A stretch of 64,000 bases of DNA from assembly GCF_015277775.1 (NCBI RefSeq), contig NZ_CP063849.1:5347501-5411500 (forward strand), read 5' to 3'. The position numbers were made by a program, and so were the translations under genes. The first letter of the stretch is position 1. Each line of letters begins with the position of its first letter. The DNA is from Paludibaculum fermentans. Its GTDB lineage: Bacteria > Acidobacteriota > Terriglobia > Bryobacterales > Bryobacteraceae. The notes below the pieces were generated by a model. It ran no database searches and had not been told where the DNA came from. It was given only the letters and a program-made list of their open reading frames with translations. This document shows positions 40,379 through 49,481 of this stretch, piece by piece.

Positions 40379-41668
40379 CTAGGCCATGGCAGAGAGTACA
40401 GCGTAGGCGACCGCCTCGTTGGCGATGCCCGAGTGGCCGTTGACGAAGGTCGTCGACTCCAGATTCAGCACACCGCCGGAAGCGGGGAAACTGTACCCCG
40501 CCGTTCCTGATGCCAGCAGGGTGTTGGCGGTCGCCTGCGGAGTCTTCTGCGCGCCGTTGCGCCCCATCCCGCCGTAAGGATCGTTGGGCCCGCCGTCGAT
40601 GGATGAGGCGATGATGCTCTTCAGCCGGGCCGCAATCGGGTACGCCCAGCCGACCGCGTGATCGTTCGGCGTGTGCGTAATCAGGATCGGCCCTTCGATC
40701 CGTTGATTCAGCAGGATGCTCTGGAACGCTCCGTTGCTGTGGCCGTCGTAGAGAGTCGAGAAGCCGTAGTGGGAGAAGGCGGCTTGCAGCAGCGTCATCG
40801 ACTTGGGGTGGAACTGTCCGCCAGCGGCTGCGGCAGCCGTCACCAGCCGCGCACCGAAGCTGTGCCCCATCAGGTGGATGCGGGCATTGGCGTGGACGGC
40901 GATGCGGGCCAACAGCGGATTCAGAGCAGTCAACCCCACCAGGCCCGCGCGCTCGCGCATCGTGTAAAACGTGAACAGATTCAGCCCCGTACGAACGGCG
41001 CCCACCAGATCGTCCAGGGGATTGGAGAACAGGCCCGCGGCCCCTCCGTCATTCGGCCCGGCCGCGACCGCTTCGGCTTCACCGGTCAGCTTCTGCAGAA
41101 ACTCCTCGTTGCTGAAAGCGCCGCCATCGGCGGCCGCGGCCTGCACGTTGGCCGAGCCCTCTTCGTTGCTGACGGGCACCGCGGCCAGAAGCTGCCGCAG
41201 CAGCCCGATGGCTTCGTCACGCTCCGGGATGGTCAAGTCACCCTGCACCGTCAACTCCTTCAGCCGGGCCAGGATGGCGGGATCGGCCGCCGCTTCCGCC
41301 CCTTCGAAGGCATCGGCCAGGGGATCCAGGAATTCCGCGCTGGCCGCGCCTCCCGGGATGGCGTCTTCCTCCGCGAACTTCTTCGAGGGCCAGAAGACCC
41401 CGGCCACGGCGATGGTGCGGCCCGCCATGGCCGGCACCAGATTCCTGTCGAGCACAGACCGGAAGCTGGTGAACATGCGCTTGTAAAGATCCAGCGCGTC
41501 CAGTTCATCGTTGTTCCAGCCGTGCGAGATGACGATGAGTTCCACAGGCCCCTGGCTCTGCAACCAGGTGGAGAGCGCCTGTTCCTCAGCGGCATCCACG
41601 GCCTGGGCGTCTTTGTTGAACTGCAGGGGAAAGAATGGGAAGTTGGACAGATTCCCGGGAAAAGCCAT
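40379..41668 (-). CDS. Alpha/beta-hydrolase-fold protein
   Basis: This 429-residue protein starts at ATG 41668, with GGAGG eight bases upstream. It has an oxyanion-type strand ELIVISHGWNNDELDALDLYKRMF and the nucleophile elbow HLMGHSFGARLVTAAA (serine at about residue 270). A late histidine occurs in THTPNDHAVGWAYP. A long insertion of low conservation separates the two. There is no signal peptide. It follows the subtilase gene by about 30 bases and so is probably expressed with it. Confidence 0.75.
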   Translation of the reverse strand: MAFPGNLSNFPFFPLQFNKDAQAVDAAEEQALSTWLQSQGPVELIVISHGWNNDELDALDLYKRMFTSFRSVLDRNLVPAMAGRTIAVAGVFWPSKKFAEEDAIPGGAASAEFLDPLADAFEGAEAAADPAILARLKELTVQGDLTIPERDEAIGLLRQLLAAVPVSNEEGSANVQAAAADGGAFSNEEFLQKLTGEAEAVAAGPNDGGAAGLFSNPLDDLVGAVRTGLNLFTFYTMRERAGLVGLTALNPLLARIAVHANARIHLMGHSFGARLVTAAAAAGGQFHPKSMTLLQAAFSHYGFSTLYDGHSNGAFQSILLNQRIEGPILITHTPNDHAVGWAYPIAARLKSIIASSIDGGPNDPYGGMGRNGAQKTPQATANTLLASGTAGYSFPASGGVLNLESTTFVNGHSGIANEAVAYAVLSAMA

Positions 41669-41698
41669 AACGAACACCTCCGAAAACTTCAGGAATGA

Positions 41699-43279
41699 TC
41701 AGACCGACTGGATGACCCGCATCAGGTCGAGTAGTCCGCGGCCCTGGAAATAGCGCTCGCGGCCAAGGTCCGTAGCGGACTCGAGAAAGATGTTTTTGAC
41801 CACCGAGGGTTGGCCAATGAATTCGCGGCGGATGGAGAGGAACGCGGCCACTGCGCCGGAAACATGCGGAGCGGCCATGCTGGTGCCGCTGTTCTCCAGG
41901 TAGGTGCGCGACTGCTCCTCGGGCGTGACGGCCACCCCGGTCTGCGCCAGCAGCTTACCGGCGGCGCAGGATTGGATCTTCTCTCCGGGCGCCACCAGGT
42001 CGGGCTTCAGGCGGCCATCGCCGGTTGGTCCCTTTGACGAGAAGTAGGAAACCCCATAGACATGAGGGGAATCGCGGTGCGTGGAGCCCACCGTGATGGC
42101 GTCCTGCGCATTGCCCGGATCGTTGATGCTCACCATCAGACCGGCGGATCCGGGTCCAGCGAATTGGGTTCGATTCAGCCCATAGCCGGTATTGCCGGCC
42201 GCCACCACAACCACCACGCCGGAACGAACCAAACGGTTCACGGCCACGCACAGCGGGCTCTGGCCGCAGGCAAACCACTCCGGCTCGAAGGCATAGCCGA
42301 CGCTGAGATTGGCCCCGTGAATCAGCAGGTAGCGGCCATAGTCGTTGATCTCGAGGATCTTTTCAATGGCCGAGATGATGGAACTGGCACGCCCCTTCCC
42401 TGCCTCGTCCAGCACGCGCAGGCTCACCAGCCTCGCGGCGGGCGCAATGCCGGTATAGACCGTCTTGCCCATCTCGTTCTTGGTGTACTGGACACTGGGG
42501 ACCGCGAGTCCGCCGGCATTCTCCTGGCGCCTGGCGGCCAGGCTGAGGGCCGGCAACTCCTTTGCCGGCGGAGTGTAGCTGCCGGCGATGATCCCGGCCA
42601 CATGGGAACCGTGACCGTAGGGATCCACCGGCTGAGCGACAGTCGCCGGACTGAGGCCCGTAAAATCCCAGTGGGAGAGGGGCAACTCCAGCTCCAGGTT
42701 CTTGTAGTCCGACTTGAAGTGCTCGTGCGACGCGTCGATGCCGGAGTCGAGCACGGCCCATGTAATCCCCTGGCCGCGGGCGCCGAAGGCCACCCGGGCG
42801 GCATCGGCTTTGACAGTCCGCACGGATTCCACAATCATCGACGACACTTCGTGGTCGTCCCAGATGTGATAGATGGGACGCTGCCTGGGCAGCTTGCCCG
42901 CGTCTTCGTTCAACTGCACCAACTTGAAGATCTGCCACCACATCAGTTGGGCGAAGAGAAAGGGCAAAGTGGGAGACGGAGTAGCCAGGTGGGAGCCGGG
43001 CGCTGGCAGCGGGTCAGCGCCCCCAACCGGCGGAGCCACGGGCGGCATCAGCACCTTCTCTACCATGTCCGCTGTCGCCTGCACGGCCGCCTGGCGTCCC
43101 GCCGCAAACTCCAGGTTCACTTCGATGATCACCCTGTGCCCCTGCGGGCGCGCGGTGACCTCACCGGATGCCTCGCGGCGGATCTTCCCGTAGAGCGGCT
43201 CCGTAATGATGGACTTGGCCAGCGACTCGTTTAGCCGGTTGTTGTCGTCGGAAAATGCGGGCACAGGGGGATCAGGCAT
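41699..43279 (-). CDS. Subtilisin-like serine protease (S8 family)
   Basis: This 526-residue protein shows the complete triad region: aspartate in WAVLDSGIDASHEHF, histidine in YGHGSHVAGIIAG, oxyanion asparagine in VAAGNTGYG, and the serine in SGTSMAAPHVSGAVAAF. An N-terminal region of about 170 residues precedes the catalytic domain and has no signal peptide. Cytoplasmic action, or release by another route, is therefore possible. The alpha/beta-hydrolase gene follows on the same strand. Confidence 0.88.
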   Translation of the reverse strand: MPDPPVPAFSDDNNRLNESLAKSIITEPLYGKIRREASGEVTARPQGHRVIIEVNLEFAAGRQAAVQATADMVEKVLMPPVAPPVGGADPLPAPGSHLATPSPTLPFLFAQLMWWQIFKLVQLNEDAGKLPRQRPIYHIWDDHEVSSMIVESVRTVKADAARVAFGARGQGITWAVLDSGIDASHEHFKSDYKNLELELPLSHWDFTGLSPATVAQPVDPYGHGSHVAGIIAGSYTPPAKELPALSLAARRQENAGGLAVPSVQYTKNEMGKTVYTGIAPAARLVSLRVLDEAGKGRASSIISAIEKILEINDYGRYLLIHGANLSVGYAFEPEWFACGQSPLCVAVNRLVRSGVVVVVAAGNTGYGLNRTQFAGPGSAGLMVSINDPGNAQDAITVGSTHRDSPHVYGVSYFSSKGPTGDGRLKPDLVAPGEKIQSCAAGKLLAQTGVAVTPEEQSRTYLENSGTSMAAPHVSGAVAAFLSIRREFIGQPSVVKNIFLESATDLGRERYFQGRGLLDLMRVIQSV

Positions 43280-43362
43280 GTTGCATCCAGTGAGACGTTT
43301 ATATCCCGTCCCAGCGCGAAATGCCAGAGAATACGGCCAAAGGAGAGCGGGTTCGGACGCGA

Positions 43363-43394
43363 AAAAGCCCCGCCGGAGGAGCAGCGGGGCTTTT
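43363..43394 (-). terminator. Intrinsic terminator
   Basis: A perfect 11-bp stem (AAAAGCCCCGC at 43363-43373 with its complement at 43384-43394) has a 10-base loop. It lies downstream of the Gfo/Idh/MocA gene on the minus strand and is followed there by TTTTTC. The other strand also carries a T-run after it, so it could work both ways, although no plus-strand gene ends here. Confidence 0.85.
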
Positions 43395-43411
43395 CGTTAC
43401 TTTCGAACGAT

Positions 43412-44686
43412 TTAGGCGGCGGAATACTTGTCGGTCTTCGCGTCCCACAGCATCTTCTTGCCGGTGCGATAGCTCATCACCGAAAGGAACCCGGGGATGG
43501 CGGCTTCGTAGCCGGCCTGAGGCGGCGCGATGGGCTTCTCCACGCCGAGAATCGAGTTGAAGAAGTTGCGAAGGTGCGCTTCAACCGCCAGGTGGTCGTT
43601 GTTCGGGATCGTGATGGAAAGCTCCTTGCGGGCCTTCACGATATCGGACACGCCGTTGTAGTTCTCGGGGTAGAAGTTCAGCGTCGAGCGCTTGCTGATC
43701 TCGATGGTGCCTTCGTTGCCGCAGAACTGTTCGCCGTAGCCGAAGTGGTCGCTGCCCAGGTAGCTGGAGTAGTTCACATGGAACTTGCTCTCGGGGTAGT
43801 CGAGCAGGACGCTCCAGGTATCCGGCACATCGCGGTCGTCGCCATCCACCCAGCGATTGATGCCGCCGGTGGCTACAACGGAGGAGGGGAAGTGGCGGTC
43901 CATTACATAGGCGATGATGTCGGTCTGGTGGACCATCAGGTCGGTCGCGATGCCGCTGGAGTAGTCCCAATACAGGCGCCATTGGAAGTAGCGGGGCTTG
44001 TAGAACTCACGCTTGGGCGCGGTGCCAAGGAACTTATTCCAGTCGGTGTTCTCGGGGGTGGCGTCCGGCGGCATCGGGTAGCGCCAGGCGGCTCCGCCAT
44101 TGGGCAGGGCGTTGCGGTACCAGAAGGCGCGGACGTAGTGGCAATCGCCGATGAGGCCCTGCGCAATCATCGTCTTGGCCATCTGATACAGGCTGTTGGA
44201 GCGGTTCTGCGTACCCACCTGCACGACGCTCTTCGACTTGGAGACGACGCGCATGATCTCCTGCGCCTCTTCCACGGTGTGGGCGAGCGGCTTTTCGACG
44301 TAGACGTTCTTGCCGGCGGCAAGGGCGTCCAGCAGCATCGTCTTGTGGAGATGCTCCGGCGTGGCGATGATGACGGCGTCGATCGACTTGTCGGCCAGCA
44401 GGTCCTTATAGTCGACGTACGTCTTGGCACTGTTCTTACCCTGCGTCTGGACGAGGTCCTTGGCGCGTGCCAGATTGCCTGAGAACGTGTCGCAGACGGC
44501 ATTGATCTGAAAGCGGCCGGCATTGCCGGCATAAGCGCGTTGGGATAGATAGTAGCCGCGGCCTCCCGTACCGATCACGCCAAGCGAGATCTTGTCGCTG
44601 GCGCCCAGCGCCGGCAGCACGGCCGGAGCAGCGGCCAGCGCGGCTGCTTTCGCTACAAAGTTACGTCTCGAGAGTTCCTGGCTCAT
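43412..44686 (-). CDS. Tat-exported Gfo/Idh/MocA-family oxidoreductase
   Basis: This 424-residue protein begins with a Tat signal (LSRRNFVAKAAALAAAPAVLPAL). The NAD(P) fold starts at LGVIGTGGRGYYL. The family motif is VYVEKPLAHTVEEAQE, which contains the E-K-P conserved in sugar dehydrogenases of this type. AAGGAG is placed eight bases before the ATG. Members act on sugars or inositols. An exported form with a bound cofactor is typical of soil bacteria that break down plant glycans. A terminator follows directly. Confidence 0.9.
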   Translation of the reverse strand: MSQELSRRNFVAKAAALAAAPAVLPALGASDKISLGVIGTGGRGYYLSQRAYAGNAGRFQINAVCDTFSGNLARAKDLVQTQGKNSAKTYVDYKDLLADKSIDAVIIATPEHLHKTMLLDALAAGKNVYVEKPLAHTVEEAQEIMRVVSKSKSVVQVGTQNRSNSLYQMAKTMIAQGLIGDCHYVRAFWYRNALPNGGAAWRYPMPPDATPENTDWNKFLGTAPKREFYKPRYFQWRLYWDYSSGIATDLMVHQTDIIAYVMDRHFPSSVVATGGINRWVDGDDRDVPDTWSVLLDYPESKFHVNYSSYLGSDHFGYGEQFCGNEGTIEISKRSTLNFYPENYNGVSDIVKARKELSITIPNNDHLAVEAHLRNFFNSILGVEKPIAPPQAGYEAAIPGFLSVMSYRTGKKMLWDAKTDKYSAA

Positions 44687-44812
44687 CTATTCATCTCCTT
44701 ACTTAAAGAAAAGGCCCGTTTGTCCCCAACGCACCAGCATACAGGAACCGGGGCCGGGTTCGGCAACGCAAATCCCCCGGGAAGCATCTGAGATGATAGA
44801 AGCGAGAGCACT

Positions 44813-45661
44813 ATGAATGGTCTGAAAACGGCACTCCTCCTCGGCCTGATGAGCGGCGTCCTGTTAGTCGGCGGCCAACTGCTGGGCGGACGGAGCGGTC
44901 TACAAATTGGCTTGATCCTGGCGGTGGGCATGAACTTCTTCAGCTACTTCTTCTCAGAGAAGATGGCGCTGATGTCGAGCGGAGCCATCCCGGTGAGCGA
45001 AACACAGAACCAGGAGGTCTACTGGCGGCTGGAACCCATGGTGCGCCGCCTGACCGAACGCATGGGGCTGCCCATGCCGCGCCTGTGGGTGATCCCCGAA
45101 CAGGCTCCGAACGCCTTTGCTACCGGGCGCAACCCCAGCCATTCGTCCGTCGCCGTGACGGCCGGACTGCTGGAACTAATGAACGATACGGAACTGGAAG
45201 GCGTGATCGCCCATGAATTGGGCCACGTCCGCCACCGCGACATCCTGATCAGTTCGATCGCCGCCACCCTGGCCGCGGCCATCACCTACTCGGCCCACAT
45301 GGCCATGTTCTTCGGTGGCCGGCGCAGCGATGACGACGACGCTCCGAATCCGCTGGTGGCGATCCTCATGATGCTGCTGGCGCCGATCGCGGCCGGCCTG
45401 ATCCAGATGGCGATTTCCCGCTCGCGCGAATACAGCGCGGATGCGGCCGCCGCGAAGTATACCGGTTCGCCGAACGGCCTGATTTCCGCCCTCGGCAAGC
45501 TCGAAACCTGGTCGAAGCGAATCCCGATGGACGTCTCCCCGGCCATGTCCCATATGTACATCATCAAACCGTTCACGGGCCAGACCCTGGCTCGCCTGTT
45601 CTCCACCCACCCGGCCACGGAAGAACGCATTGCCCGGCTGGAAGGGTTGCGCGCCCAGTGA
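44813..45661 (+). CDS. htpX: Membrane zinc metalloprotease HtpX
   Basis: HtpX helps destroy damaged membrane proteins. The 282-residue product has two N-terminal helices and the zinc motif HELGHVRHRD (about residue 133). Further membrane helices follow it, and the third ligand region SRSREYSADAAAAKY carries a glutamate. FSTHPATEERIARL near the end is also typical. It overlaps the following methyltransferase gene by four bases. Confidence 0.93.
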   Translation: MNGLKTALLLGLMSGVLLVGGQLLGGRSGLQIGLILAVGMNFFSYFFSEKMALMSSGAIPVSETQNQEVYWRLEPMVRRLTERMGLPMPRLWVIPEQAPNAFATGRNPSHSSVAVTAGLLELMNDTELEGVIAHELGHVRHRDILISSIAATLAAAITYSAHMAMFFGGRRSDDDDAPNPLVAILMMLLAPIAAGLIQMAISRSREYSADAAAAKYTGSPNGLISALGKLETWSKRIPMDVSPAMSHMYIIKPFTGQTLARLFSTHPATEERIARLEGLRAQ

Positions 45662-46818
45662 GCGGCGTCAAGGTCACTCGCAAAGCCGAATCCCGGATTG
45701 AGTCCGGTCACCCCTGGATCTTCTCCAGCGACGTCGCGGAGCGCGGCCAAGCGCAGCCCGGCGATGCCGTGCGGGTGCTGAACCTGCGCGGGCAATGCCT
45801 GGGCGTCGCGCACTACAGCAGTACGTCGCAGATCGTGCTGCGCATGCTGTCGCGCAAGGACCAGCCCATTGACCGCGCCTTCTACCTGGCCCGGCTGCAG
45901 GCGGCGCTGAAGCACCGGCAGCATGTGGTGCGCGAGAGCGACAGCTACCGCCTGGTGCATGCCGAGGGTGACCTGCTGCCCGGCCTGATCGTCGACCGTT
46001 ATGGCGACTACCTGTCCGTCCAGTTACTGGACCAGGGCATGGATGCCGCCAGCGAAGTGCTGGCCAGTTGCCTGGAAGAGGTGGTCCAGCCGAAGGGGAT
46101 CCTGGCCCGCAATGACGTGCCAGTGCGCAAGCTGGAGTCGCTGCCGCTGGTGCCCAAGGTTTTGTCCGGCGAGCTGCCGGAGCGGGTTCCTGTCAAGATG
46201 AACGGCCTGTCCCTGCAGGCGGATCTGCTGCATGGCCAGAAGACCGGAGTCTATCTGGACCAGCGGGAAAACTATGTGGCGGCGGCCCATTGGGCGCGCG
46301 GCCGGGCGCTGGACTGCTTCACCTCGACTGGCGGGTTTGCGCTGCATATGGCGCCGAGCTGCGAGTCAGTGGAAGGCATCGATTCGAGCGCCGAAGCATT
46401 GAAAACGGCGACGGCCAACCGGGACGCCAACGGAATCAAAAACGTGACGTTCCGCGAGGCGAATGCGTTTGACTACCTGGCCGGCCTGGCGGCGGCACGG
46501 CGTCAGTTCGACACGGTGGTACTGGATCCGCCGGCTTTCGCGAAGTCGAAGACGAACATGGACGCGGCGCTGCGCGGGTACAAAGAGATCAACTTCAAGG
46601 CGTTGAAGCTGTTGCAGCCGGGCGGGGTGCTGGTGACGTGCTCCTGTTCGCATCATGTGAACGAGGGCACGCTGCTGCAGTTGGTGGCGGAGGCGGCGCT
46701 GGATGCGGGCAAGACGTTGCGGGTGCTGGAGCGCCGGGCGCAGGCCCAGGACCACCCGATTCTGCTGACGGTGCCGGAGACGCTGTACCTCAAGTGTTTG
46801 ATCTTCGAGGTGTTGTAA
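45658..46818 (+). CDS. rlmI: RlmI-type 23S rRNA (cytosine-C5)-methyltransferase
   Basis: This 386-residue protein has an N-terminal PUA domain (KAESRIESGHPWIFSSDV and GDAVRVLNLRGQ). The central RlmI-like block is LVHAEGDLLPGLIVDRYGDY and the SAM domain shows RALDCFTSTGGFAL. The catalytic motif is VLDPPAFAKSK and the active cysteine lies in LVTCSCSHHV. RlmI methylates C1962 in 23S rRNA; the exact position here is inferred from the family. The start is GTG 45658. Confidence 0.87.
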   Translation: MSGVKVTRKAESRIESGHPWIFSSDVAERGQAQPGDAVRVLNLRGQCLGVAHYSSTSQIVLRMLSRKDQPIDRAFYLARLQAALKHRQHVVRESDSYRLVHAEGDLLPGLIVDRYGDYLSVQLLDQGMDAASEVLASCLEEVVQPKGILARNDVPVRKLESLPLVPKVLSGELPERVPVKMNGLSLQADLLHGQKTGVYLDQRENYVAAAHWARGRALDCFTSTGGFALHMAPSCESVEGIDSSAEALKTATANRDANGIKNVTFREANAFDYLAGLAAARRQFDTVVLDPPAFAKSKTNMDAALRGYKEINFKALKLLQPGGVLVTCSCSHHVNEGTLLQLVAEAALDAGKTLRVLERRAQAQDHPILLTVPETLYLKCLIFEVL

Positions 46819-46852
46819 GTGAAGGTGTTGTGAGCAATTTCGCCGCCAAATG

Positions 46853-46881
46853 TTGCCCGTGAGGGGCGCAGCGTTTATACT
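46853..46881 (+). promoter_or_regulatory. Sigma-70-type promoter of tRNA-Arg
   Basis: A TTGCCC -35 box (46853-46858) and a TATACT -10 box (46876-46881) are separated by 17 bases. The predicted start falls about 10 bases before the tRNA. Both boxes fit the housekeeping sigma consensus well. Confidence 0.6.
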
Positions 46882-46898
46882 GGAGTTTGTTCGCATGT

Positions 46899-46975
46899 GC
46901 GCCCGTAGCTCAGCTGGATAGAGCAACTGGCTACGAACCAGTAGGTCGGGTGTTCGAATCACTCCGGGCGCACCA
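46899..46975 (+). tRNA. tRNA-Arg (ACG anticodon)
   Basis: A full cloverleaf is present: acceptor GCGCCCG with CGGGCGC, D arm GCTC/GAGC, anticodon stem ACTGG/CCAGT holding ACG, and a T arm with GTTCGAATC. The CCA end is encoded at 46973-46975. Anticodon ACG is normally deaminated to ICG, reading CGU, CGC and CGA. Confidence 0.96.
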
Positions 46976-47011
46976 TTCCCCATCCAAAAAGCTCCTCTCT
47001 CCACCCAGGAT

Positions 47012-48031
47012 TCAACGCGAGGTCGCTGACTCCGCCCACAACAGATTCACAAAACAGTGCCCGTCGTGCTGCCGGTCATCGAGACCGCTGAGTCTCACCG
47101 GGACTCCGTCGCGGAGGATCGCGTCTTCGAGGTGCTCCTTCGCGGGGTTCCAGAGGTTTTCGATGGCAATCACGCGTTTATTCGGACGGTCGTAGACGAC
47201 CACGGATGAGTTGATGCGCTGACAGCCCGCGGCCGGCCGGATTTCGATCCACTCCTCCTGGCGGCCTACGATTTCGGTGCCAACCTCTCCGCCCAACGCT
47301 GTTCCGTGATCGTACACTTTGGGCGCTTTGACCGCCATATACGGTTTCGGCTCAATCGCGCACTGCGTTCCCCGGTAACTCCAGTTGTGGACGAATGGAA
47401 AGGTCAGGCCCGCCATCTCCCCTCTCACCTCCTCAGCGCGGAGATTCCGGAATCTGTAGAGTTGCGTGACCCAATGCCCGGAGCAAAACACGCTGACCAT
47501 TGGGTCCGAGGCCGCCTCGTCGTACCAACTGGTCAGGAGTTCTGCGCGACCGTCATGGTCGAGGTCCACCAGGTGCTTGATGCCCATTCCGTCCTCCCCC
47601 TTGTAGACCAACGTGAAGAACGGCACGGGGAGCCCCTGGTCATCCATCAGGAGAATTGAAAGGGAGAACAGCGGGGTGGTCCGCCCATTGAAAGCGGGAC
47701 CCGAGGCAAAGAGGACATAGTCCTGGACGCCGTTTCCATCCAGATCGCCCTTCCAGACCTCATCGAGGGCGTGGATATGCACTTCCCAGGCTTTCCCGCG
47801 TTTGCTCACTCCTCGGAGGAGGATGGCGCGTTCGTCCCGCTTCGACGAGGCGGAGATCCCATCGAAGACGATGTGCTTTCCAGCATCAAGCCGACCGGAT
47901 CGAACCCGGGTCAACGGGAACCTCGGCAGTTTGTTCAGGTCGATGCCGGTGGACGTATCGTTCCAATTGCCCCATGCGGCGGCGAATGAGAGCATGACTA
48001 CAAGCGCGGAGCGCAGAGCCCTGATCGACAT
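47012..48031 (-). CDS. Exported protein with Asp-rich repeat-like segments
   Basis: This product of about 339 residues has an N-terminal signal (ALRSALVVMLSFAAAWG). Two segments resemble VCBS/FG-GAP calcium-binding turns: KGDLDGNGVQDYVLFAS and LVDLDHDGRAELLTSW. This suggests a partial beta-propeller surface protein. ATG 48031 follows a GGGG-type site better than the frame start at 48049. The C-terminal half has no recognised features. The gene is alone between the tRNA and the DUF2007 gene. Confidence 0.6.
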   Translation of the reverse strand: MSIRALRSALVVMLSFAAAWGNWNDTSTGIDLNKLPRFPLTRVRSGRLDAGKHIVFDGISASSKRDERAILLRGVSKRGKAWEVHIHALDEVWKGDLDGNGVQDYVLFASGPAFNGRTTPLFSLSILLMDDQGLPVPFFTLVYKGEDGMGIKHLVDLDHDGRAELLTSWYDEAASDPMVSVFCSGHWVTQLYRFRNLRAEEVRGEMAGLTFPFVHNWSYRGTQCAIEPKPYMAVKAPKVYDHGTALGGEVGTEIVGRQEEWIEIRPAAGCQRINSSVVVYDRPNKRVIAIENLWNPAKEHLEDAILRDGVPVRLSGLDDRQHDGHCFVNLLWAESATSR

Positions 48032-48100
48032 GTCCCCATCTTCGCGCATTCTCCCGAATTTCGGCAGAATGAGATCGAATTTTCCGATCCAAGTACGGAT

Positions 48101-48394
48101 TTACCGGAGCAGATCCAGATCTTCGTCCCGAGGAACCGCCGCCTCAGCCTGCGCGGCCAGTTCCTCGTCCGATAGAGTCGAGGCCTTCAACAATTCCAGC
48201 GCATCCTTGGCCCGCGATGCCGGCACCAGGAGCCGGATTCCACCCGAAGCCGCCACAGATAATTCCCGCCCTCCCAGCATGTACTCGTCGTACAACTCAC
48301 ACGGCATGCCCTCAGCCACCAGGACGGATTCGGCCAATTTGGCTTCTTCGAACGATCCGTAGGTCTGGACGACTACCAATTGCTCGGCATCCAT
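48101..48394 (-). CDS. DUF2007-type small protein, copy 1
   Basis: This 97-residue protein opens VVVQTYGSFEEAKLAESVL and continues GMPCELYDEY. A core strand VAASGGIRLLVPASRAKDAL follows, then a helical acidic tail LSDEELAAQAEAA. The first ~70 residues fit the DUF2007 ferredoxin-like fold, thought to take part in signalling but untested. A second copy lies 1 kb away, nearly identical in the tail. Confidence 0.8.
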   Translation of the reverse strand: MDAEQLVVVQTYGSFEEAKLAESVLVAEGMPCELYDEYMLGGRELSVAASGGIRLLVPASRAKDALELLKASTLSDEELAAQAEAAVPRDEDLDLLR

Positions 48395-48503
48395 GGCCGT
48401 AGCGTACCAGAAGCCGCCCCGGCGTCCACCGTAAAGTCATGAGGAACTAACCCACCGTTTGTTGTGCGTCGTGCCCTAAGGCGGAAAGGGGGAGAGACGT
48501 GCG

Positions 48504-49322
48504 ATGATCCGGCTTAGCATGGCAACTATGCCCAGGGTCCTGCGGGTGCTTTGCATCCTGCTTCCGCTTGTCCTCGCAATCACCGGTTTCCTCTCACACA
48601 TCCTGTCGGACTGGTGGCTGGAGAACCTTGCGGTCTTCCTCGTGCTGCTCGCCCTGGCGCTCGCTTACAAGCGGCTGCCCCTCTCCAATACGTCTTGGAT
48701 ACTGCTCTTCCTGTTCCTCTGCTTTCACGAATATGGAGCGCTCTACAGCTACAGCAACGCTCCTCTGGGTGAGTGGATGATGCCGTGGTTTCACACCCAG
48801 CGAAACCACTACGACCGGCTGGTGCACCTGCTTTTCGGGTTGATGCTGACATGGCCGGCTCTGGAGGCGATCGGCTTCCTGACCCGAAGCCGAGGCGCCA
48901 TCCTCTACGCCTTAGGCGTACAGTTCATCCTGGCTGCCAGCGCCCTTTACGAGATCACAGAGTGGCTAGTGGCGTCGGCAGTGGATCCGGTCCTCGGAGT
49001 CGAGTTCATCGGCGCACAGGGCGACGCCTGGGACGCGGCGGAGGATATGGCTGCGGCCCTCATCGGCGCGCTGGTGGTTGTCTGTGTGGCGGGCACGGTG
49101 CGGGCCTGGCGGAACCGGCGCGCGCAGGCTCAGCGTAGAAGTTCCGCGTCCTCGGCCGACGGCTCCGCCGCCTCGGCCTGCGCCGCCAATTCCTCGTCTG
49201 ACAACGTCGAGGCCTCCAGCAACGCCAGCGCCTCCTTGGCACGCGATGACGGCACCAGAAGCCGCATCCCGCCGGACATCACCACCGCGAGTGGCCCTTC
49301 TATCGCCAAGTTTTCGTCGTAA
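48504..49322 (+). CDS. DUF2238-like (YjdF-type) membrane protein
   Basis: This 272-residue protein has about six hydrophobic helices and the YjdF/DUF2238 marks YDRLVHLLFGLMLTWP and LYEITEWLVA, with a late GDAWDAAEDMAAALIGAL. A ribosome site GGGGGAGAG lies seven bases before the ATG. The last ~65 residues are a serine- and alanine-rich stretch that is the antisense reading of the second DUF2007 gene. This tail may be a by-product of a lost stop codon. Confidence 0.75.
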   Translation: MIRLSMATMPRVLRVLCILLPLVLAITGFLSHILSDWWLENLAVFLVLLALALAYKRLPLSNTSWILLFLFLCFHEYGALYSYSNAPLGEWMMPWFHTQRNHYDRLVHLLFGLMLTWPALEAIGFLTRSRGAILYALGVQFILAASALYEITEWLVASAVDPVLGVEFIGAQGDAWDAAEDMAAALIGALVVVCVAGTVRAWRNRRAQAQRRSSASSADGSAASACAANSSSDNVEASSNASASLARDDGTRSRIPPDITTASGPSIAKFSS

Positions 49323-49423
49323 AGCTCGCACGGGACGCCTTCCGCCAGTAGAATCGATTCGGCCACTTTTGCCTCGTCGTACCACTGGTAGGTACGGATT
49401 ACCACCAATTCGTCGTCCAGCAT
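49130..49423 (-). CDS. DUF2007-type small protein, copy 2
   Basis: This 97-residue paralogue of the 48101-48394 gene has the same start (VVIRTYQWYDEAKVAESIL) and middle (GVPCELYDEN, MRLLVPSSRAKEAL). It also shares the tail LSDEELAAQAEAAEPSAEDAELLR. It is read from ATG 49423. Its coding region overlaps the 3' end of the DUF2238-like gene by 193 bases, tail to tail. Which reading is translated there can be judged from its conserved match to the other copy. Confidence 0.8.
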   Translation of the reverse strand: MLDDELVVIRTYQWYDEAKVAESILLAEGVPCELYDENLAIEGPLAVVMSGGMRLLVPSSRAKEALALLEASTLSDEELAAQAEAAEPSAEDAELLR

Positions 49424-49481
49424 GGCTCCAGCGTAGCAGCCGCTCCGGCTGGTTCGGCGATAATGGGAGGCAGATTCCCCT

